This document shows, piece after piece, positions 1 to 7,290 of a DNA stretch of 54,851 nucleotides. The translations under genes and the position numbers were made by a program. The DNA lies in contig SKWC01000131.1 in the NCBI GenBank assembly GCA_007129145.1, forward strand, positions 1-54,851, in the 5' to 3' direction. The notes beneath the pieces are model-generated. The model was not told where the DNA came from. It searched no databases and worked only from the letters and a program-made list of their open reading frames with translations. This DNA is from Rubritepida sp. (GTDB lineage: Bacteria > Pseudomonadota > Alphaproteobacteria > Acetobacterales > Acetobacteraceae). Positions within the stretch are counted from its first letter, which is position 1, and the number at the start of each line of letters is the position of its first letter.

Positions 1-2
1 GC

Positions 3-158
3 GCAGTGGACGCAATGGCACGGCGGCTTGACGCCGAGGCGCACGAGTACGCCCCCTCTGCCGAGTACGCCCGCCAAGGACGCGAGGTATCCGCTCGCCT
101 TCGCGCGGCGCTCGACGCGCTGACCAAGCAATCACCCCCCGATCAAAGTGGGGGGTGA
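3..158 (+). CDS. Partial hypothetical protein (5' end outside window)
   Basis: An open frame runs from base 3 to the TGA at 156-158. It encodes a charged, Ala/Arg/Glu-rich helical C-terminus (AVDAMARRLDAEAHEYAPSA and onward) typical of small phage proteins. A GTG at 6 or an ATG at 15 could be starts if the window ends are joined, because the frame is stopped at 54839-54841. No Shine-Dalgarno sequence is visible for either, so I treat it as partial. No family is recognised. Its stop codon lies inside the terminator hairpin at 132-158. Confidence 0.5.
   Translation, partial: AVDAMARRLDAEAHEYAPSAEYARQGREVSARLRAALDALTKQSPPDQSGG
132..158 (+). terminator. Hairpin terminator overlapping the stop of the first gene
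   Basis: TCACCCCCC and GGGGGGTGA form a perfect 9-bp stem around a 9-nt loop, ending exactly on the TGA stop. There is no T-run, so termination efficiency is uncertain. The same C6/G6 architecture recurs at 8956-8979. Confidence 0.55.
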
Positions 159-192
159 CTGCTCTCCGCACCGGTACATCTGACCAGTACCC

Positions 193-209
193 ACCGGCTA
201 CGAGCCGGT
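193..209 (+). promoter_or_regulatory. Short leader hairpin upstream of the 241 gene
   Basis: ACCGGCT-ACG-AGCCGGT is a perfect 7-bp stem with a 3-nt loop, placed about 20 bp before the GAGGAGG ribosome binding site of the next gene. It may be an attenuator, an operator or simple leader structure. No promoter can be assigned with certainty. Confidence 0.35.
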
Positions 210-240
210 CACTCATTCTACCCACAGAGAGGAGGGACAC

Positions 241-741
241 GTGCCCAGAACCATGAGCAGGTCGTACAAGACATGGCTGAAACGCATCACCGTTGACAGG
301 GAGGTGAAGCAGGCACAAGCCGTGCACCTCGCCCGGCTCACCAACCCGCAAGCCATCCCGGTCTACGCTGGCTACACCGGCATGACCCGGCAAGAGGTTG
401 AGCTGGCATGGGAGCTGATCCGCATGCAGCCCGTACCGTTCGACACCGCCTCGGTGCGCAAGGGGTTGAGGTGGCTCGAGAGGCTGGCCCTCACGCCGGG
501 CGGCAGGCTTCGGAGGAGTAGCCCGTTCTCTCCTCGTGAGACTCGCATCATCATGGGTGCCGACCGCACCATTTACCTGTGCGGCGTGTCGTACGAGCGC
601 CCTGAGTACCTCCTGGAGACCTCCAGCGGCTCGTTCAAGTATCGGGTGGTCTACACCCGCTCGGACGCCATGACGGGCAACTGGCAAGGCGTCAGCCAGG
701 TCGAAGCATGGGATACGGAGCTGAGAAACCATGCCCCGTGA
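241..741 (+). CDS. Hypothetical protein, 166 aa
   Basis: The GTG start at 241 has a strong Shine-Dalgarno sequence (GAGGAGG about 6 bp upstream). The protein is basic at the N-terminus (MSRSYKTWLKRITVDREVKQ) with a mixed alpha/beta remainder. No signal peptide, membrane segment or recognisable motif is seen. The gene overlaps the next one by 11 bp (stop at 739-741, next ATG at 731), which suggests translational coupling in an early plus-strand operon. Function unknown. Confidence 0.7.
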   Translation: MPRTMSRSYKTWLKRITVDREVKQAQAVHLARLTNPQAIPVYAGYTGMTRQEVELAWELIRMQPVPFDTASVRKGLRWLERLALTPGGRLRRSSPFSPRETRIIMGADRTIYLCGVSYERPEYLLETSSGSFKYRVVYTRSDAMTGNWQGVSQVEAWDTELRNHAP

Positions 742-1021
742 GGCGCAGGTGTTCCTCTCACTCGTCGGCATCGGCCTCGTCATTCTCCTCGCTGCGCTGA
801 CGTACTACTCGAGGGCGGTCTTCACCGCCCAGGTGGAGCAAGGCATCATCAGCCCGCAGCGCATCACCGCCGATGGCTGCACGTACGATGCCCCCGAGTA
901 CATCCAGGACCGCACCCTCGCCGTGATGGGCGTCGCCACCATGCGCTACCCCGGTGGCTGGCACTGGCGCGTCGAATGCCCCGACGGCAACACGTTCCAC
1001 GTGCGCATCCCCAGACCATGA
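731..1021 (+). CDS. Small single-pass membrane protein, 96 aa
   Basis: The ATG at 731 lies inside the end of the previous gene. The N-terminus is a clear hydrophobic segment (residues about 8-27, VFLSLVGIGLVILLAALTYY) followed by a soluble domain with two cysteines (residues about 50 and 84). It is likely an inner-membrane protein with its C-terminal domain outside, or an uncleaved signal anchor. It has no recognised family. The 16-bp palindromic site at 1026-1041 begins 4 bp after the stop. Confidence 0.7.
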   Translation: MPREAQVFLSLVGIGLVILLAALTYYSRAVFTAQVEQGIISPQRITADGCTYDAPEYIQDRTLAVMGVATMRYPGGWHWRVECPDGNTFHVRIPRP

Positions 1022-1025
1022 CCCC

Positions 1026-1041
1026 TTCGAGAAGTCTCGAA
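1026..1041. promoter_or_regulatory. Palindromic site 1 (TTCGAGAAGTCTCGAA)
   Basis: Perfect match to the genome-wide palindrome TTCRAG-N4-CTYGAA. It is intergenic and followed 8 bp later by a TACACT -10-like element (1050-1055), so it occupies the -35 region of a candidate promoter. Identical 16-mers occur at 46289 and 50654. Confidence 0.8.
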
Positions 1042-1049
1042 CCCGGTGG

Positions 1050-1055
1050 TACACT
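1050..1055 (+). promoter_or_regulatory. Candidate -10 element (TACACT) next to palindromic site 1
   Basis: TACACT is one base off TATAAT-type elements but has no good -35 hexamer. The place where a -35 would sit (1026-1033) is occupied by the palindrome. This is the arrangement expected if a protein bound there blocks or replaces -35 contacts. It would drive the small ORF at 1184 and the 499-aa gene at 1290. Confidence 0.35.
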
Positions 1056-1183
1056 GATCCCCCTACCAAGCCACGGCGATCCCGCCACGCGTTGCCTCAA
1101 CCCACACGAAAGGAGGCCAGCGAGCACCCGCACGCCTAGCTTGGAACGCAACGCGCACACCGTCACAGACAGGAGAGCAACCC

Positions 1184-1282
1184 ATCGACCCGCACCGCAA
1201 GAAGCCTGAAGCCAACGACACCTTCGGCCTTGCCATCCTCATCGTCATCATCACGCTCGTGGTGATGGCACTCACCCGCTAG
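1184..1282 (+). CDS. Candidate 32-aa membrane peptide with a non-canonical ATC start
   Basis: The frame from ATC at 1184 to TAG at 1280-1282 encodes a basic N-terminus (DPHRKKPEANDTFG) and then one strongly hydrophobic helix (LAILIVIITLVVMALT). An AGGAGAG Shine-Dalgarno sequence at 1171-1177 sits at normal spacing from the ATC, and the stop is only 8 bp before the ATG of the next gene. No ATG, GTG or TTG is present in frame at that spot. Either ATC is used for initiation, or the start was lost by mutation or a base-call error. The hydrophobic pattern in the only open frame here is the main support. Confidence 0.4.
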   Translation: MDPHRKKPEANDTFGLAILIVIITLVVMALTR

Positions 1283-1289
1283 GAGCAGC

Positions 1290-2789
1290 ATGCCAATCAC
1301 ATCCAACGCCAAGAACCCAACCGACAGGGGCAGCATGAAGGCGCTCATCAACGCCGTCCCTGAAGCCGTTCAGAAACGTGACGTGGTGGTCACCTTCGAC
1401 AAGGAAGGCGTCCTCATTGACGACGGCGATACCGCAACCGGCATGACCCGGGCCAGCTTCAACGCCTGGAAGAAGGCCGGATTCCCGTACCGCAACGGCG
1501 AGCCCAACTTCAACGGCGAACCGGAGGAGCAACGCGAAGAGATCAGGCCGCAACCCAAGCCAGTCTCCAAGCAGAGGGCACGGAGGGTCACCGGCAAGGC
1601 CAAGGCCAAGGCCACGAAGGGCGAACCCGCCATCCCGCAACCCGCCAAGTCCCGAGAGTCCAAGGAAGCGCCAGCCGAGGAGCACGGCAGCATCTTCGAC
1701 TCCTTCGCTGCCGAGGCGTTCGAGATCGACCGCACCGAGAAGACCAGCGAGTCCGGTCGTAACGTCGCCCGCTTCACCAGAGGCGAGATGATCTCCCGCC
1801 TCACCAGCATGTGCAAGGCGTCCCGCATCCCCGTCAAGAAGGCGCTCGAGGAACTCAACATCCGAGCCACCATCGTCGCCGACCAGCACAGCGTGCCGGA
1901 CTTCACGCCCATCACCGAGACCGAGGCGACCATGTCACGCTCCGTGGTCGAAGCGTTCGGTAGCGGCAGCACCTTCCAGCTCGTGAACACCATCAACCCG
2001 GTGACCGGCAAGCCGCTCGTGCGAGACAACGGCGAGCCATTCGAGGTGCCGATCACCGAGGTGACCATCAACAAGCTCTACCCCCTCGTCGAGTTCGTCG
2101 GCGCCAAGGGGTACGACTACGACGAGCTGGCGTCCTTCGCTCACAACAACAGCGAGAAGGTCGTCAAGAAGACGAAGTCCGTCGCCAAGAAGCTCAGCGT
2201 GCCCTTCTCCAAGGTGATGCGGGAGATCACCAGCCTGACCGAGAAGCGCATCAGCCCGCTCGACTCCTCGCTCGGAGAGGTCGAGGTGCAGGCGCCCGAG
2301 GCGATGGTGATGGAGCACCTGAAGCGCCTCCAGGGTGACCCCGTGGAGTCCGAGGTCGTCAGCATCAAGACGGTGCGGACCTGGTACGAGAGCTACTGGG
2401 AGCCGCTGCGTGCCCTGATGAGCCACCTGGGTCGCTTGTACTTCCCGGAGTCGGTGTCGCAGAACTCGGGCGAGGTCAGCGCCGTGTTCGTTCTCGAGCG
2501 CACCATCGGTCAGTTCTTCAACGTCACCGACGACAAGGGCATTCACCGCACTCTCGCCGCCCTGGTCGAGGCTGGCGACATGACCGAGAACCAGGCGAAC
2601 ACCTTCATCGACAGCCACGCTCTGAACCCCGAGACGGGTGACTGGGTGCAGGTCGAGGCCGCTGAGCAGGCGGTCACTGCGGTGAGCGACGACGATGACA
2701 TCTTCGGTGACGAGGATGCCGACATCGACGATCCGCCCTTCGAGGACGACGCCGAGGAGGATGCAGGGGACGACGAGTTCGACGACTGA
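1290..2789 (+). CDS. Hypothetical protein with very acidic C-terminal tail, 499 aa
   Basis: The ATG at 1290 follows TAGGAGCAGC, which gives a usable Shine-Dalgarno sequence overlapping the previous stop. A second ATG lies at 1335. The protein has an N-terminal domain, a Lys/Arg/Ala/Pro linker at residues about 90-130, a central globular region and a C-terminal tail of about 35 residues made almost only of Asp and Glu. Acidic tails of this kind are known from phage ssDNA-binding and replication proteins such as T7 gp2.5, where they contact partner enzymes. No domain is recognised, so a replication or DNA-associated role is inference only. Confidence 0.6.
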   Translation: MPITSNAKNPTDRGSMKALINAVPEAVQKRDVVVTFDKEGVLIDDGDTATGMTRASFNAWKKAGFPYRNGEPNFNGEPEEQREEIRPQPKPVSKQRARRVTGKAKAKATKGEPAIPQPAKSRESKEAPAEEHGSIFDSFAAEAFEIDRTEKTSESGRNVARFTRGEMISRLTSMCKASRIPVKKALEELNIRATIVADQHSVPDFTPITETEATMSRSVVEAFGSGSTFQLVNTINPVTGKPLVRDNGEPFEVPITEVTINKLYPLVEFVGAKGYDYDELASFAHNNSEKVVKKTKSVAKKLSVPFSKVMREITSLTEKRISPLDSSLGEVEVQAPEAMVMEHLKRLQGDPVESEVVSIKTVRTWYESYWEPLRALMSHLGRLYFPESVSQNSGEVSAVFVLERTIGQFFNVTDDKGIHRTLAALVEAGDMTENQANTFIDSHALNPETGDWVQVEAAEQAVTAVSDDDDIFGDEDADIDDPPFEDDAEEDAGDDEFDD

Positions 2790-2830
2790 CGCCCTCCGCT
2801 GTGACGGCCCCGTCGTAGACTCCATCTAGC

Positions 2831-3208
2831 ATGCCTGAGCATCGGACGTTCCCGAAGCCGACGAAGAAGGTGAAGGCGAAGACCAGCGAGCGCCTGAACC
2901 ACAACCACAAGACCCACTCACGCTCGAAGATCTACCGCTTCGTCTCGAAGCCGACGTACCTGGCCGGTCTCGCTGCCGGTCAGGGGCGTCGAGGAACCCA
3001 GCCGCATTGTGAGCGGTGCGGGCAGAACAAGGCCACCCAGATTCATCATCCGGGTGGCCGCTCTGGTCCTAGCTTGATCGAGGCTGAGAACCTCTCAGCG
3101 TTGTGCGGCGACTGCCACACGTGGGTGCATGCGAACCCTGAGGCTGCCTACGCAGCCGGGTGGCTCAAGAGTCGGAACGCACTCGAATCAGACCAATCGA
3201 CAGAGTAA
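2831..3208 (+). CDS. HNH endonuclease, 125 aa
   Basis: The basic N-terminus is followed by a zinc-binding HNH module: CERC at about residues 60-63, IHHPGG at about 71-76, CGDCH at about 97-101 and a final H near 104. This is the usual CxxC-HH-CxxC layout of phage HNH proteins, which nick DNA or assist terminase in some phages. The ATG at 2831 has no Shine-Dalgarno sequence, but a TAGACT -10-like element lies 9 bp upstream, so translation may start very near the mRNA 5' end. The 3' end overlaps the convergent gene at 3165 by 44 bp. Confidence 0.85.
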   Translation: MPEHRTFPKPTKKVKAKTSERLNHNHKTHSRSKIYRFVSKPTYLAGLAAGQGRRGTQPHCERCGQNKATQIHHPGGRSGPSLIEAENLSALCGDCHTWVHANPEAAYAAGWLKSRNALESDQSTE

Positions 3209-3560
3209 TCATGCCGACGTGCATGAACGCCTGATGCAGGCGCAGGGGCGAGTTGAGTCCGGTGTCGAACGCCAGGCTCAGCATCGCCCCTAGCGCGTAC
3301 AGAACCAGGCCGACCGTGACCCAGTTCCTATGCTGCGGGTACACGATGCGTCGCCACGCCGCGAGCAGGGCGACGTGAACGCCGAGTACCCGTACGGATG
3401 CTAGCAGTATCCAGCTCGGCTCCCCGAACCCGTTCCTCACGAGCGGTGCGAGCTGGTCGATGAAGTACAGCGTCATGGCTCCGGCAGCGAACATGGCGAT
3501 GAAGACAGCGATCCGGGCACCTGAGCTGCGGGGTTGCATCTGCTGCAACATCGTGCTCAT
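3165..3560 (-). CDS. Four-helix membrane protein, 131 aa
   Basis: Hydrophobic segments lie at residues about 15-35, 45-65, 79-97 and 107-124, separated by short charged loops, so this is a polytopic inner-membrane protein. Its ATG overlaps the TGA of the upstream holin-like gene (ATGA), making it the last gene of a three-gene minus-strand operon read from the 4326 promoter. It may be a holin partner or an unrelated membrane protein. No family is recognised. The convergent overlap with the HNH gene is 44 bp. Confidence 0.65.
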   Translation of the reverse strand: MSTMLQQMQPRSSGARIAVFIAMFAAGAMTLYFIDQLAPLVRNGFGEPSWILLASVRVLGVHVALLAAWRRIVYPQHRNWVTVGLVLYALGAMLSLAFDTGLNSPLRLHQAFMHVGMITLSIGLIRVRSDS

Positions 3561-3877
3561 AGCATTTTGCCCTTTCCCCCACCCTTACGGTCGTCGTCGT
3601 CCATCAGCTTCTTGCCGATGGCGGCGAGGACATCCCCGCCAAGCCAGCCTATCGGTCCGGCCATGGCCAGAATGAGGAGGTTGCTCACGTTGAACGACTC
3701 GATCATGAACGCCGTGAAGGAGAAGGCGGCGATGCCGCTGCCGAGGATGCCGCCGACCATGGCCGACAGGTTCATGGGCCGCTTCTCGGTGAGGTACCGA
3801 GCAAGCCCAGATGCGGCGGCAAGGACCGCTCCCCACAAGAGGAACCAGACTCGTCCTATGGTCTCGGCGGAATCCAT
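3557..3877 (-). CDS. Putative holin, LydA-like, 106 aa
   Basis: The best start is the ATG at 3877 (MDSAETIGRVWFLLWG), because the longer frame would overlap the upstream gene. The protein has three hydrophobic segments, a GWLGGD motif before the last amphipathic helix and a Lys/Asp-rich cytoplasmic tail (KKLMDDDDRKGGGKGK). This matches the layout of phage holin superfamily III (LydA). A holin forms lesions in the inner membrane that release endolysin. It lies far from the endolysin gene at 40689, which has its own holin-like neighbour. The family assignment is by pattern and moderately sure. Confidence 0.55.
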   Translation of the reverse strand: MDSAETIGRVWFLLWGAVLAAASGLARYLTEKRPMNLSAMVGGILGSGIAAFSFTAFMIESFNVSNLLILAMAGPIGWLGGDVLAAIGKKLMDDDDRKGGGKGKML

Positions 3878-3896
3878 GGCGTCAATGAGGCCTCGA

Positions 3897-4301
3897 TCAG
3901 CCGGACATGCGCGAGAGGAAGGCATCAAGCTCAGGGTCCTCCTCTCTGGCCTTCTCCACGCCCTGCTCAACAGATGCGCGGGTGATGACGGGTGCGTCTT
4001 CGAGATTGCTCAAATCGAGAATGTCCCCGGTGGTGTCGGTTTCGCCCCGGTGGCGGAACATGCCGACCAGGTTGTAGGCACGCACGACGAGGTCGATGCC
4101 GTAGCTGACAATCTCGTAGGCCGTCGGCCCAAGGATGGTTCGGAGCCGCTCAAGCACCTCGGACAGGAGGCCGAGGACGAGTTCCTTCTTCTTCGGCCCC
4201 GGTGTGTCCGGGGAGGTGATGCTCTCGACGGTGGCTACCGCCATCTGGATCATCGGGATCAGCTTGAGGATCAGACCGAAGTTGCGGACGACTGCAAGCA
4301 T
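3897..4301 (-). CDS. Hypothetical amphipathic protein, 134 aa
   Basis: First gene of the short minus-strand operon. Its ATG at 4301 is preceded by GGGAG and by the candidate promoter at 4326-4353. The N-terminus is hydrophobic or amphipathic (residues 1-25), then a Pro/Lys linker and a long helical segment follow, ending in an acidic C-terminus. It resembles small phage membrane-associated proteins but no family is recognised. The stop is 20 bp before the holin-like start. A degenerate copy of the genome-wide palindrome lies in the gene at 3999-4014. Confidence 0.65.
   Translation of the reverse strand: MLAVVRNFGLILKLIPMIQMAVATVESITSPDTPGPKKKELVLGLLSEVLERLRTILGPTAYEIVSYGIDLVVRAYNLVGMFRHRGETDTTGDILDLSNLEDAPVITRASVEQGVEKAREEDPELDAFLSRMSG
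3999..4014. promoter_or_regulatory. Degenerate palindromic site (one arm mismatch)
   Basis: TTCGAGATTGCTCAAA differs from the perfect site at 30698 (TTCGAGATTGCTCGAA) by one base. It lies inside the 134-aa gene and fills the gap between sites 1 and 2. Confidence 0.45.
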
Positions 4302-4319
4302 ACTGTTCTCCCTTCGTAC

Positions 4320-4337
4320 AGCCCCAGTATAGGGGCT
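4320..4337. repeat. Inverted repeat centred on the minus-strand -10 box
   Basis: The perfect 6-bp arms AGCCCC and GGGGCT flank the AGTATA core. A dimeric regulator or an RNA hairpin are both possible. Its coincidence with a -10 element favours an operator. Confidence 0.5.
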
Positions 4338-4353
4338 GGCCTATCACGCGCAA
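4326..4353 (-). promoter_or_regulatory. Minus-strand promoter for the 4301-3165 operon
   Basis: On the minus strand TTGCGC (4353-4348), a 16-bp spacer and TATACT (4331-4326) form a sigma70-like promoter with a leader of about 18 nt before the ATG at 4301. The -10 box is the centre of an inverted repeat, AGCCCC-AGTATA-GGGGCT (4320-4337), which could be an operator. Confidence 0.6.
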
Positions 4354-4387
4354 CCTCACGGTGCCCGGACGCGCCCCCCGGTGCCTA

Positions 4388-4417
4388 TTGACACACCCCC
4401 CGGTACTGCGGTATGAT
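4388..4417 (+). promoter_or_regulatory. Strong plus-strand promoter for the replication operon
   Basis: TTGACA (4388-4393), an 18-bp spacer and TATGAT (4412-4417) give the best sigma70 match in the window. Transcription would start near 4425, about 20 nt before the ATG at 4445. Two copies of CCCCCCGGT lie here, one upstream of the -35 box near 4373 and one just after it at 4396. The same C-tract after the -35 box appears in the promoter candidates at 51741 and 54234. Confidence 0.75.
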
Positions 4418-4444
4418 GCCGGGGCGTACAGAAAGGAGGCCCCC

Positions 4445-4639
4445 ATGCCACTATCCGCACAAGCCCGGCGCAGGAAGGAGATCAGGCTTTACATCAACAA
4501 CGAACGACACGAGCGCATCCAGAAGCGCATCGGCAAGAAGCTCCACCTGCCCAACGGCGAACACATCGTCCCCAAAGACGCCAAGGACGTGTTCTACACG
4601 GCACTCGATATCGTCCTCGGCGTACACGACCCAGACTGA
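4445..4639 (+). CDS. Small basic protein, 64 aa
   Basis: The ATG at 4445 has a textbook AAGGAGG Shine-Dalgarno sequence and is the first gene after the strong promoter at 4388. The N-terminal half is rich in Arg and Lys (ARRRKEIRLYINNERHERIQ), with a beta strand followed by helices. A small DNA-binding protein, perhaps of ribbon-helix-helix type, is possible, but no family is certain. As the first-expressed product it is a candidate early regulator or host take-over peptide. Confidence 0.65.
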   Translation: MPLSAQARRRKEIRLYINNERHERIQKRIGKKLHLPNGEHIVPKDAKDVFYTALDIVLGVHDPD

Positions 4640-4653
4640 GACAGGAGAACCAC

Positions 4654-5694
4654 ATGGCACGCGGAATCCCAAGATCAGGAGGCACCAGCGACGTTGCCCC
4701 CCTCACCGTCAAACGCCTCAAGGGCGTACCCCTTGAGCGCCTCACCGCCTTCCGCATGGAACGCGAACGCGAAGACCGGAAGACCGGTGAGAAGTACGAC
4801 GTTGTCCAGGTCGTGCTCGGCTTCGCCTTCAACAGCGGCCACGTCCAACGCAGCGCCGACGGCGAACCCGTGCTCGACGACCAGGGCAACACCCAGGCGC
4901 ACATGATCCACGACGGCTTCGTGACCCTCAGCGGCCACGCCAAAGCCAACCTCCCCACCATCCTCCGAGCGCTCGGCTTCGACGACGACCGGTTCATGGA
5001 CCGGGAAGAGGGCGGACTCACCAGCGACGCCGCCGAAAGCATCGAGGTCGAGTTCGGCAAGAACGGCCTCGGCCACGACTACCGAGGCAAGGACTGGGAT
5101 GACCTGCCCTTCTACGTCGTCGGCGGCAAGGAGCGCAAGGGCGAGGTCGAGGTGCCCATCACCTCGTTCAAGATGCTCGGGTACGAGCTGGTCGGTCGCC
5201 GCTGCGACATGGTGCTGACCATCGACAAGAACGGGTACAACCGCATCGACTCCTACATCCCGATGGAGGACCCCGACCCCCTCACCGACACGCCCCCGAA
5301 GCCGAAAGCCAAGGGACTGCCCGGTGAGCAGCGTGACCCCGAACCGTTCCTTGACGACAAGGGCATCGCCGAGCAGCAGGCCAACCGAGCGCTTGCCCCC
5401 ATGCTCCAGCCGAACGAGGGCGAGCCTGAACCCGAGACGAAGCGAGCGGCCTGGACCACGAAGCGTCTCCAAGAGGCGAACATCCCGGCCAGCGCCCGGA
5501 TTCAGGTGCTCCGTGCCCTCACGGGTGACGACAGCATCGACTCCATCCACGGCATCACGGTCGAGCAAGCCAAGGCCGTGAAGGAGATGTTCGACGCCGA
5601 TCCCGCCAACCTGGTCCAGGCGTACGAGCACGTCATGGACTCCACCGAACCCCCCGTCGCCGATGACGACGATGACTTCGAGGATGACATCTGA
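4654..5694 (+). CDS. Putative ssDNA-binding or recombination protein with acidic tail, 346 aa
   Basis: The ATG at 4654 has CAGGAG at good spacing. Residues 1-200 form a beta-rich domain (VVQVVLGFAFNSG, EVPITSFKMLGYELVGRR). A Pro-rich linker and a helical region follow, ending in ADDDDDFEDDI. An acidic tail with a terminal aromatic or hydrophobic residue is typical of SSB-type proteins. Its place as the first large gene of the replication operon, before an exonuclease and a primase-helicase, also fits. The fold itself is not recognised, so this call rests on the tail and the context. Confidence 0.5.
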   Translation: MARGIPRSGGTSDVAPLTVKRLKGVPLERLTAFRMEREREDRKTGEKYDVVQVVLGFAFNSGHVQRSADGEPVLDDQGNTQAHMIHDGFVTLSGHAKANLPTILRALGFDDDRFMDREEGGLTSDAAESIEVEFGKNGLGHDYRGKDWDDLPFYVVGGKERKGEVEVPITSFKMLGYELVGRRCDMVLTIDKNGYNRIDSYIPMEDPDPLTDTPPKPKAKGLPGEQRDPEPFLDDKGIAEQQANRALAPMLQPNEGEPEPETKRAAWTTKRLQEANIPASARIQVLRALTGDDSIDSIHGITVEQAKAVKEMFDADPANLVQAYEHVMDSTEPPVADDDDDFEDDI

Positions 5695-6080
5695 TGCCCC
5701 GCAAGCTGCCCGAGCGCCGCGCCGCCCCCCGCAAGCACATCAGCCTCTCCCGCCCCAACGGGACCTTCGTCCCCCACCTCCCCACCTACGCCGAGATCAT
5801 GGTGCAGCGCACCCCTTGGGAGCGCATCTGCGACTCCCTCGTGAAGGCGTGGGGTGACGAGCACTGGTTCCACCTGAAGCAAGACTACGCTGGCGCCGGT
5901 TCCGCTGTGAACAGCGCTCGGGTCACATTCGAGAAGGGTAGCTACCCCGAAGGCGCAGCCGAGGCGCTTCAGGTCGCCGTCATCCCCGCCGAGAGCGAGG
6001 GCCGAGTGCAGGTGTTCCTGCGCTTGGACCCGGAGATGCTCGAGGTCGAGGAAGCCGAGGAGGCTGAGTTCGATGGCTGA
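5694..6080 (+). CDS. Hypothetical protein, 128 aa
   Basis: The start codon overlaps the previous stop (TGATG), so translation is probably coupled. The N-terminus is Pro/Arg-rich and basic. The middle carries aromatic residues (WGDEHWFHLKQDY) and the C-terminus is Glu-rich. No domain is recognised. It lies in the replication operon between the SSB-like protein and the exonuclease, so a role in DNA metabolism is possible but not shown. Confidence 0.65.
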   Translation: MPRKLPERRAAPRKHISLSRPNGTFVPHLPTYAEIMVQRTPWERICDSLVKAWGDEHWFHLKQDYAGAGSAVNSARVTFEKGSYPEGAAEALQVAVIPAESEGRVQVFLRLDPEMLEVEEAEEAEFDG

Positions 6081-6315
6081 GTACCCTATCGGTCACATCT
6101 CCTGGCCTGAGCCGAAGTTCAGAATCGGCGACAAGGTGCAGCACTCCACCATCTCATTCGGCTCGACGATGGTCATCGCAGTGGCGCTGACCGACGGCCT
6201 GTCGTGGTCGTACTACTGCACCTGGGTCGGTAACAACCAGGGCCACCAGATGCAGTTCCCGGAGCACAGCTTGAGGCTCTACGGCGACACCGCATTGGAG
6301 AACGATCATGGCTGA
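6073..6315 (+). CDS. Hypothetical protein with KOW/SH3-like beta layout, 80 aa
   Basis: It overlaps the previous gene by 8 bp and the next by 8 bp, so it belongs to a tightly coupled operon. The sequence FRIGDKVQHSTISFGSTMVI, followed by aromatic-rich strands (WSYYCTWVG) and a final PEHSLRLY, is typical of small beta-barrel proteins. Such proteins often bind nucleic acid or cap other proteins. No specific family is assigned. Confidence 0.65.
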   Translation: MAEYPIGHISWPEPKFRIGDKVQHSTISFGSTMVIAVALTDGLSWSYYCTWVGNNQGHQMQFPEHSLRLYGDTALENDHG

Positions 6316-7015
6316 GGTGTACATCACGCTCGACATCGAGACGCTGCCCGACATGCGAGAGGGGGCGGCTGATGCCGCCCGCTCCCGCATCTCCGCACCG
6401 TCCAACTACAAGGACCCCGTCAAGATCGAGGCGTACATCGCCGAGAAGGGCGAGGAGGCGTGGCGCCGCACCGCTCTCGATGGCGGGTACGGCGAGGTGC
6501 TGTGCATCGGGTACGCCGTCAACGCCTACCCTGGCCGGGTCATGTACCGGAACCTTGAACTGGAGCCGCACGAGCAGGAACGTGACCTACTCGAGCGCTT
6601 CTGGCGCATCATCCGAGGGTTCGAGCCTGTCGTCGGCGACATCTGCTTCATCGGCAACCGGGTCGCCGCCTTCGACCTGCGGTTCCTGTGGCGCCGCAGC
6701 GTCATCCACGGCGTCCGCCCCAGCCTTGACCTGCCGCTGAACGATGGCCCCTGGTCCGACCGTGTGGCTGACCTGTCGTACATGTGGACGGGTGAGCGCA
6801 GCGGCGGCATCTCGCTCGACACCCTGGCCGACATCTTCGGCGTCGAGACCGGCGACACCGGCCTGTCCGGCGCTCACGTGTTCGACGCGTTCGAGCGAGG
6901 CGAGCATGAGCGCATCCAGGTGTACTGCCTCGGTGACGTGGAGGTGTCCCGGGGGCTGTACAACGCCATGACGTTCGACAGCATCCTTCGTCTCGCCAAG
7001 GACGCCTGGGAGTAG
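6308..7015 (+). CDS. DEDDy-type 3'-5' exonuclease, PolB-exonuclease-like, 235 aa
   Basis: The Exo I motif is LDIETLP (Asp9, Glu11). Exo II is in IGNRVAAFDLRF (residues about 116-126) and Exo III in YCLGDVEVSRGLY (about residues 206-218), with the Tyr and Asp of the DEDDy class. This corresponds to the predicted PolB-like 3'-5' exonuclease family found in phages. It removes nucleotides from 3' ends in proofreading or end processing. No polymerase domain is fused or nearby, so it may assist the host polymerase or recombination. Confidence 0.85.
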   Translation: MAEVYITLDIETLPDMREGAADAARSRISAPSNYKDPVKIEAYIAEKGEEAWRRTALDGGYGEVLCIGYAVNAYPGRVMYRNLELEPHEQERDLLERFWRIIRGFEPVVGDICFIGNRVAAFDLRFLWRRSVIHGVRPSLDLPLNDGPWSDRVADLSYMWTGERSGGISLDTLADIFGVETGDTGLSGAHVFDAFERGEHERIQVYCLGDVEVSRGLYNAMTFDSILRLAKDAWE

Positions 7016-7017
7016 GC

Positions 7018-7290
7018 ATGTCAGACGACCCACGCCCCGTCCCCAGGGAGAAGCTCGAGATCAGGCTGACCGCCATGCCGAACGACGACAGGCCGCTCGC
7101 TCACTACGCTGGCTACCAGAACTTCTTCGTCCACGTGCGCATCGGCCACATCGGACCCTGGAAGAACACTGGCTCCATCACCCTGCACACGTCAGCTTTC
7201 AGGTACATCCTCAAGGGCGACGTGAACGTGACGCTACCCCTGGTTGAACTCCATCAGGTATTGGACGACGAAGCGAAGCGGAGCCGCTGA
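7018..7290 (+). CDS. Hypothetical protein, 90 aa
   Basis: It begins 3 bp after the exonuclease stop and overlaps the next gene by 1 bp (TGATG). It is beta-rich, with HVRIGHIGPWKNTGSITLHT in the middle and a helical C-terminus. No signal, membrane segment or known motif is seen. Its position in a continuous operon suggests an early function. Not recognised. Confidence 0.6.
   Translation: MSDDPRPVPREKLEIRLTAMPNDDRPLAHYAGYQNFFVHVRIGHIGPWKNTGSITLHTSAFRYILKGDVNVTLPLVELHQVLDDEAKRSR

Noticed and set aside
954..1209. Overlapping 61-aa and 77-aa plus-strand ORFs
   Set aside because: Pro/Arg/Thr-rich shadow frames without ribosome binding sites, overlapping the membrane protein gene and the operator region.
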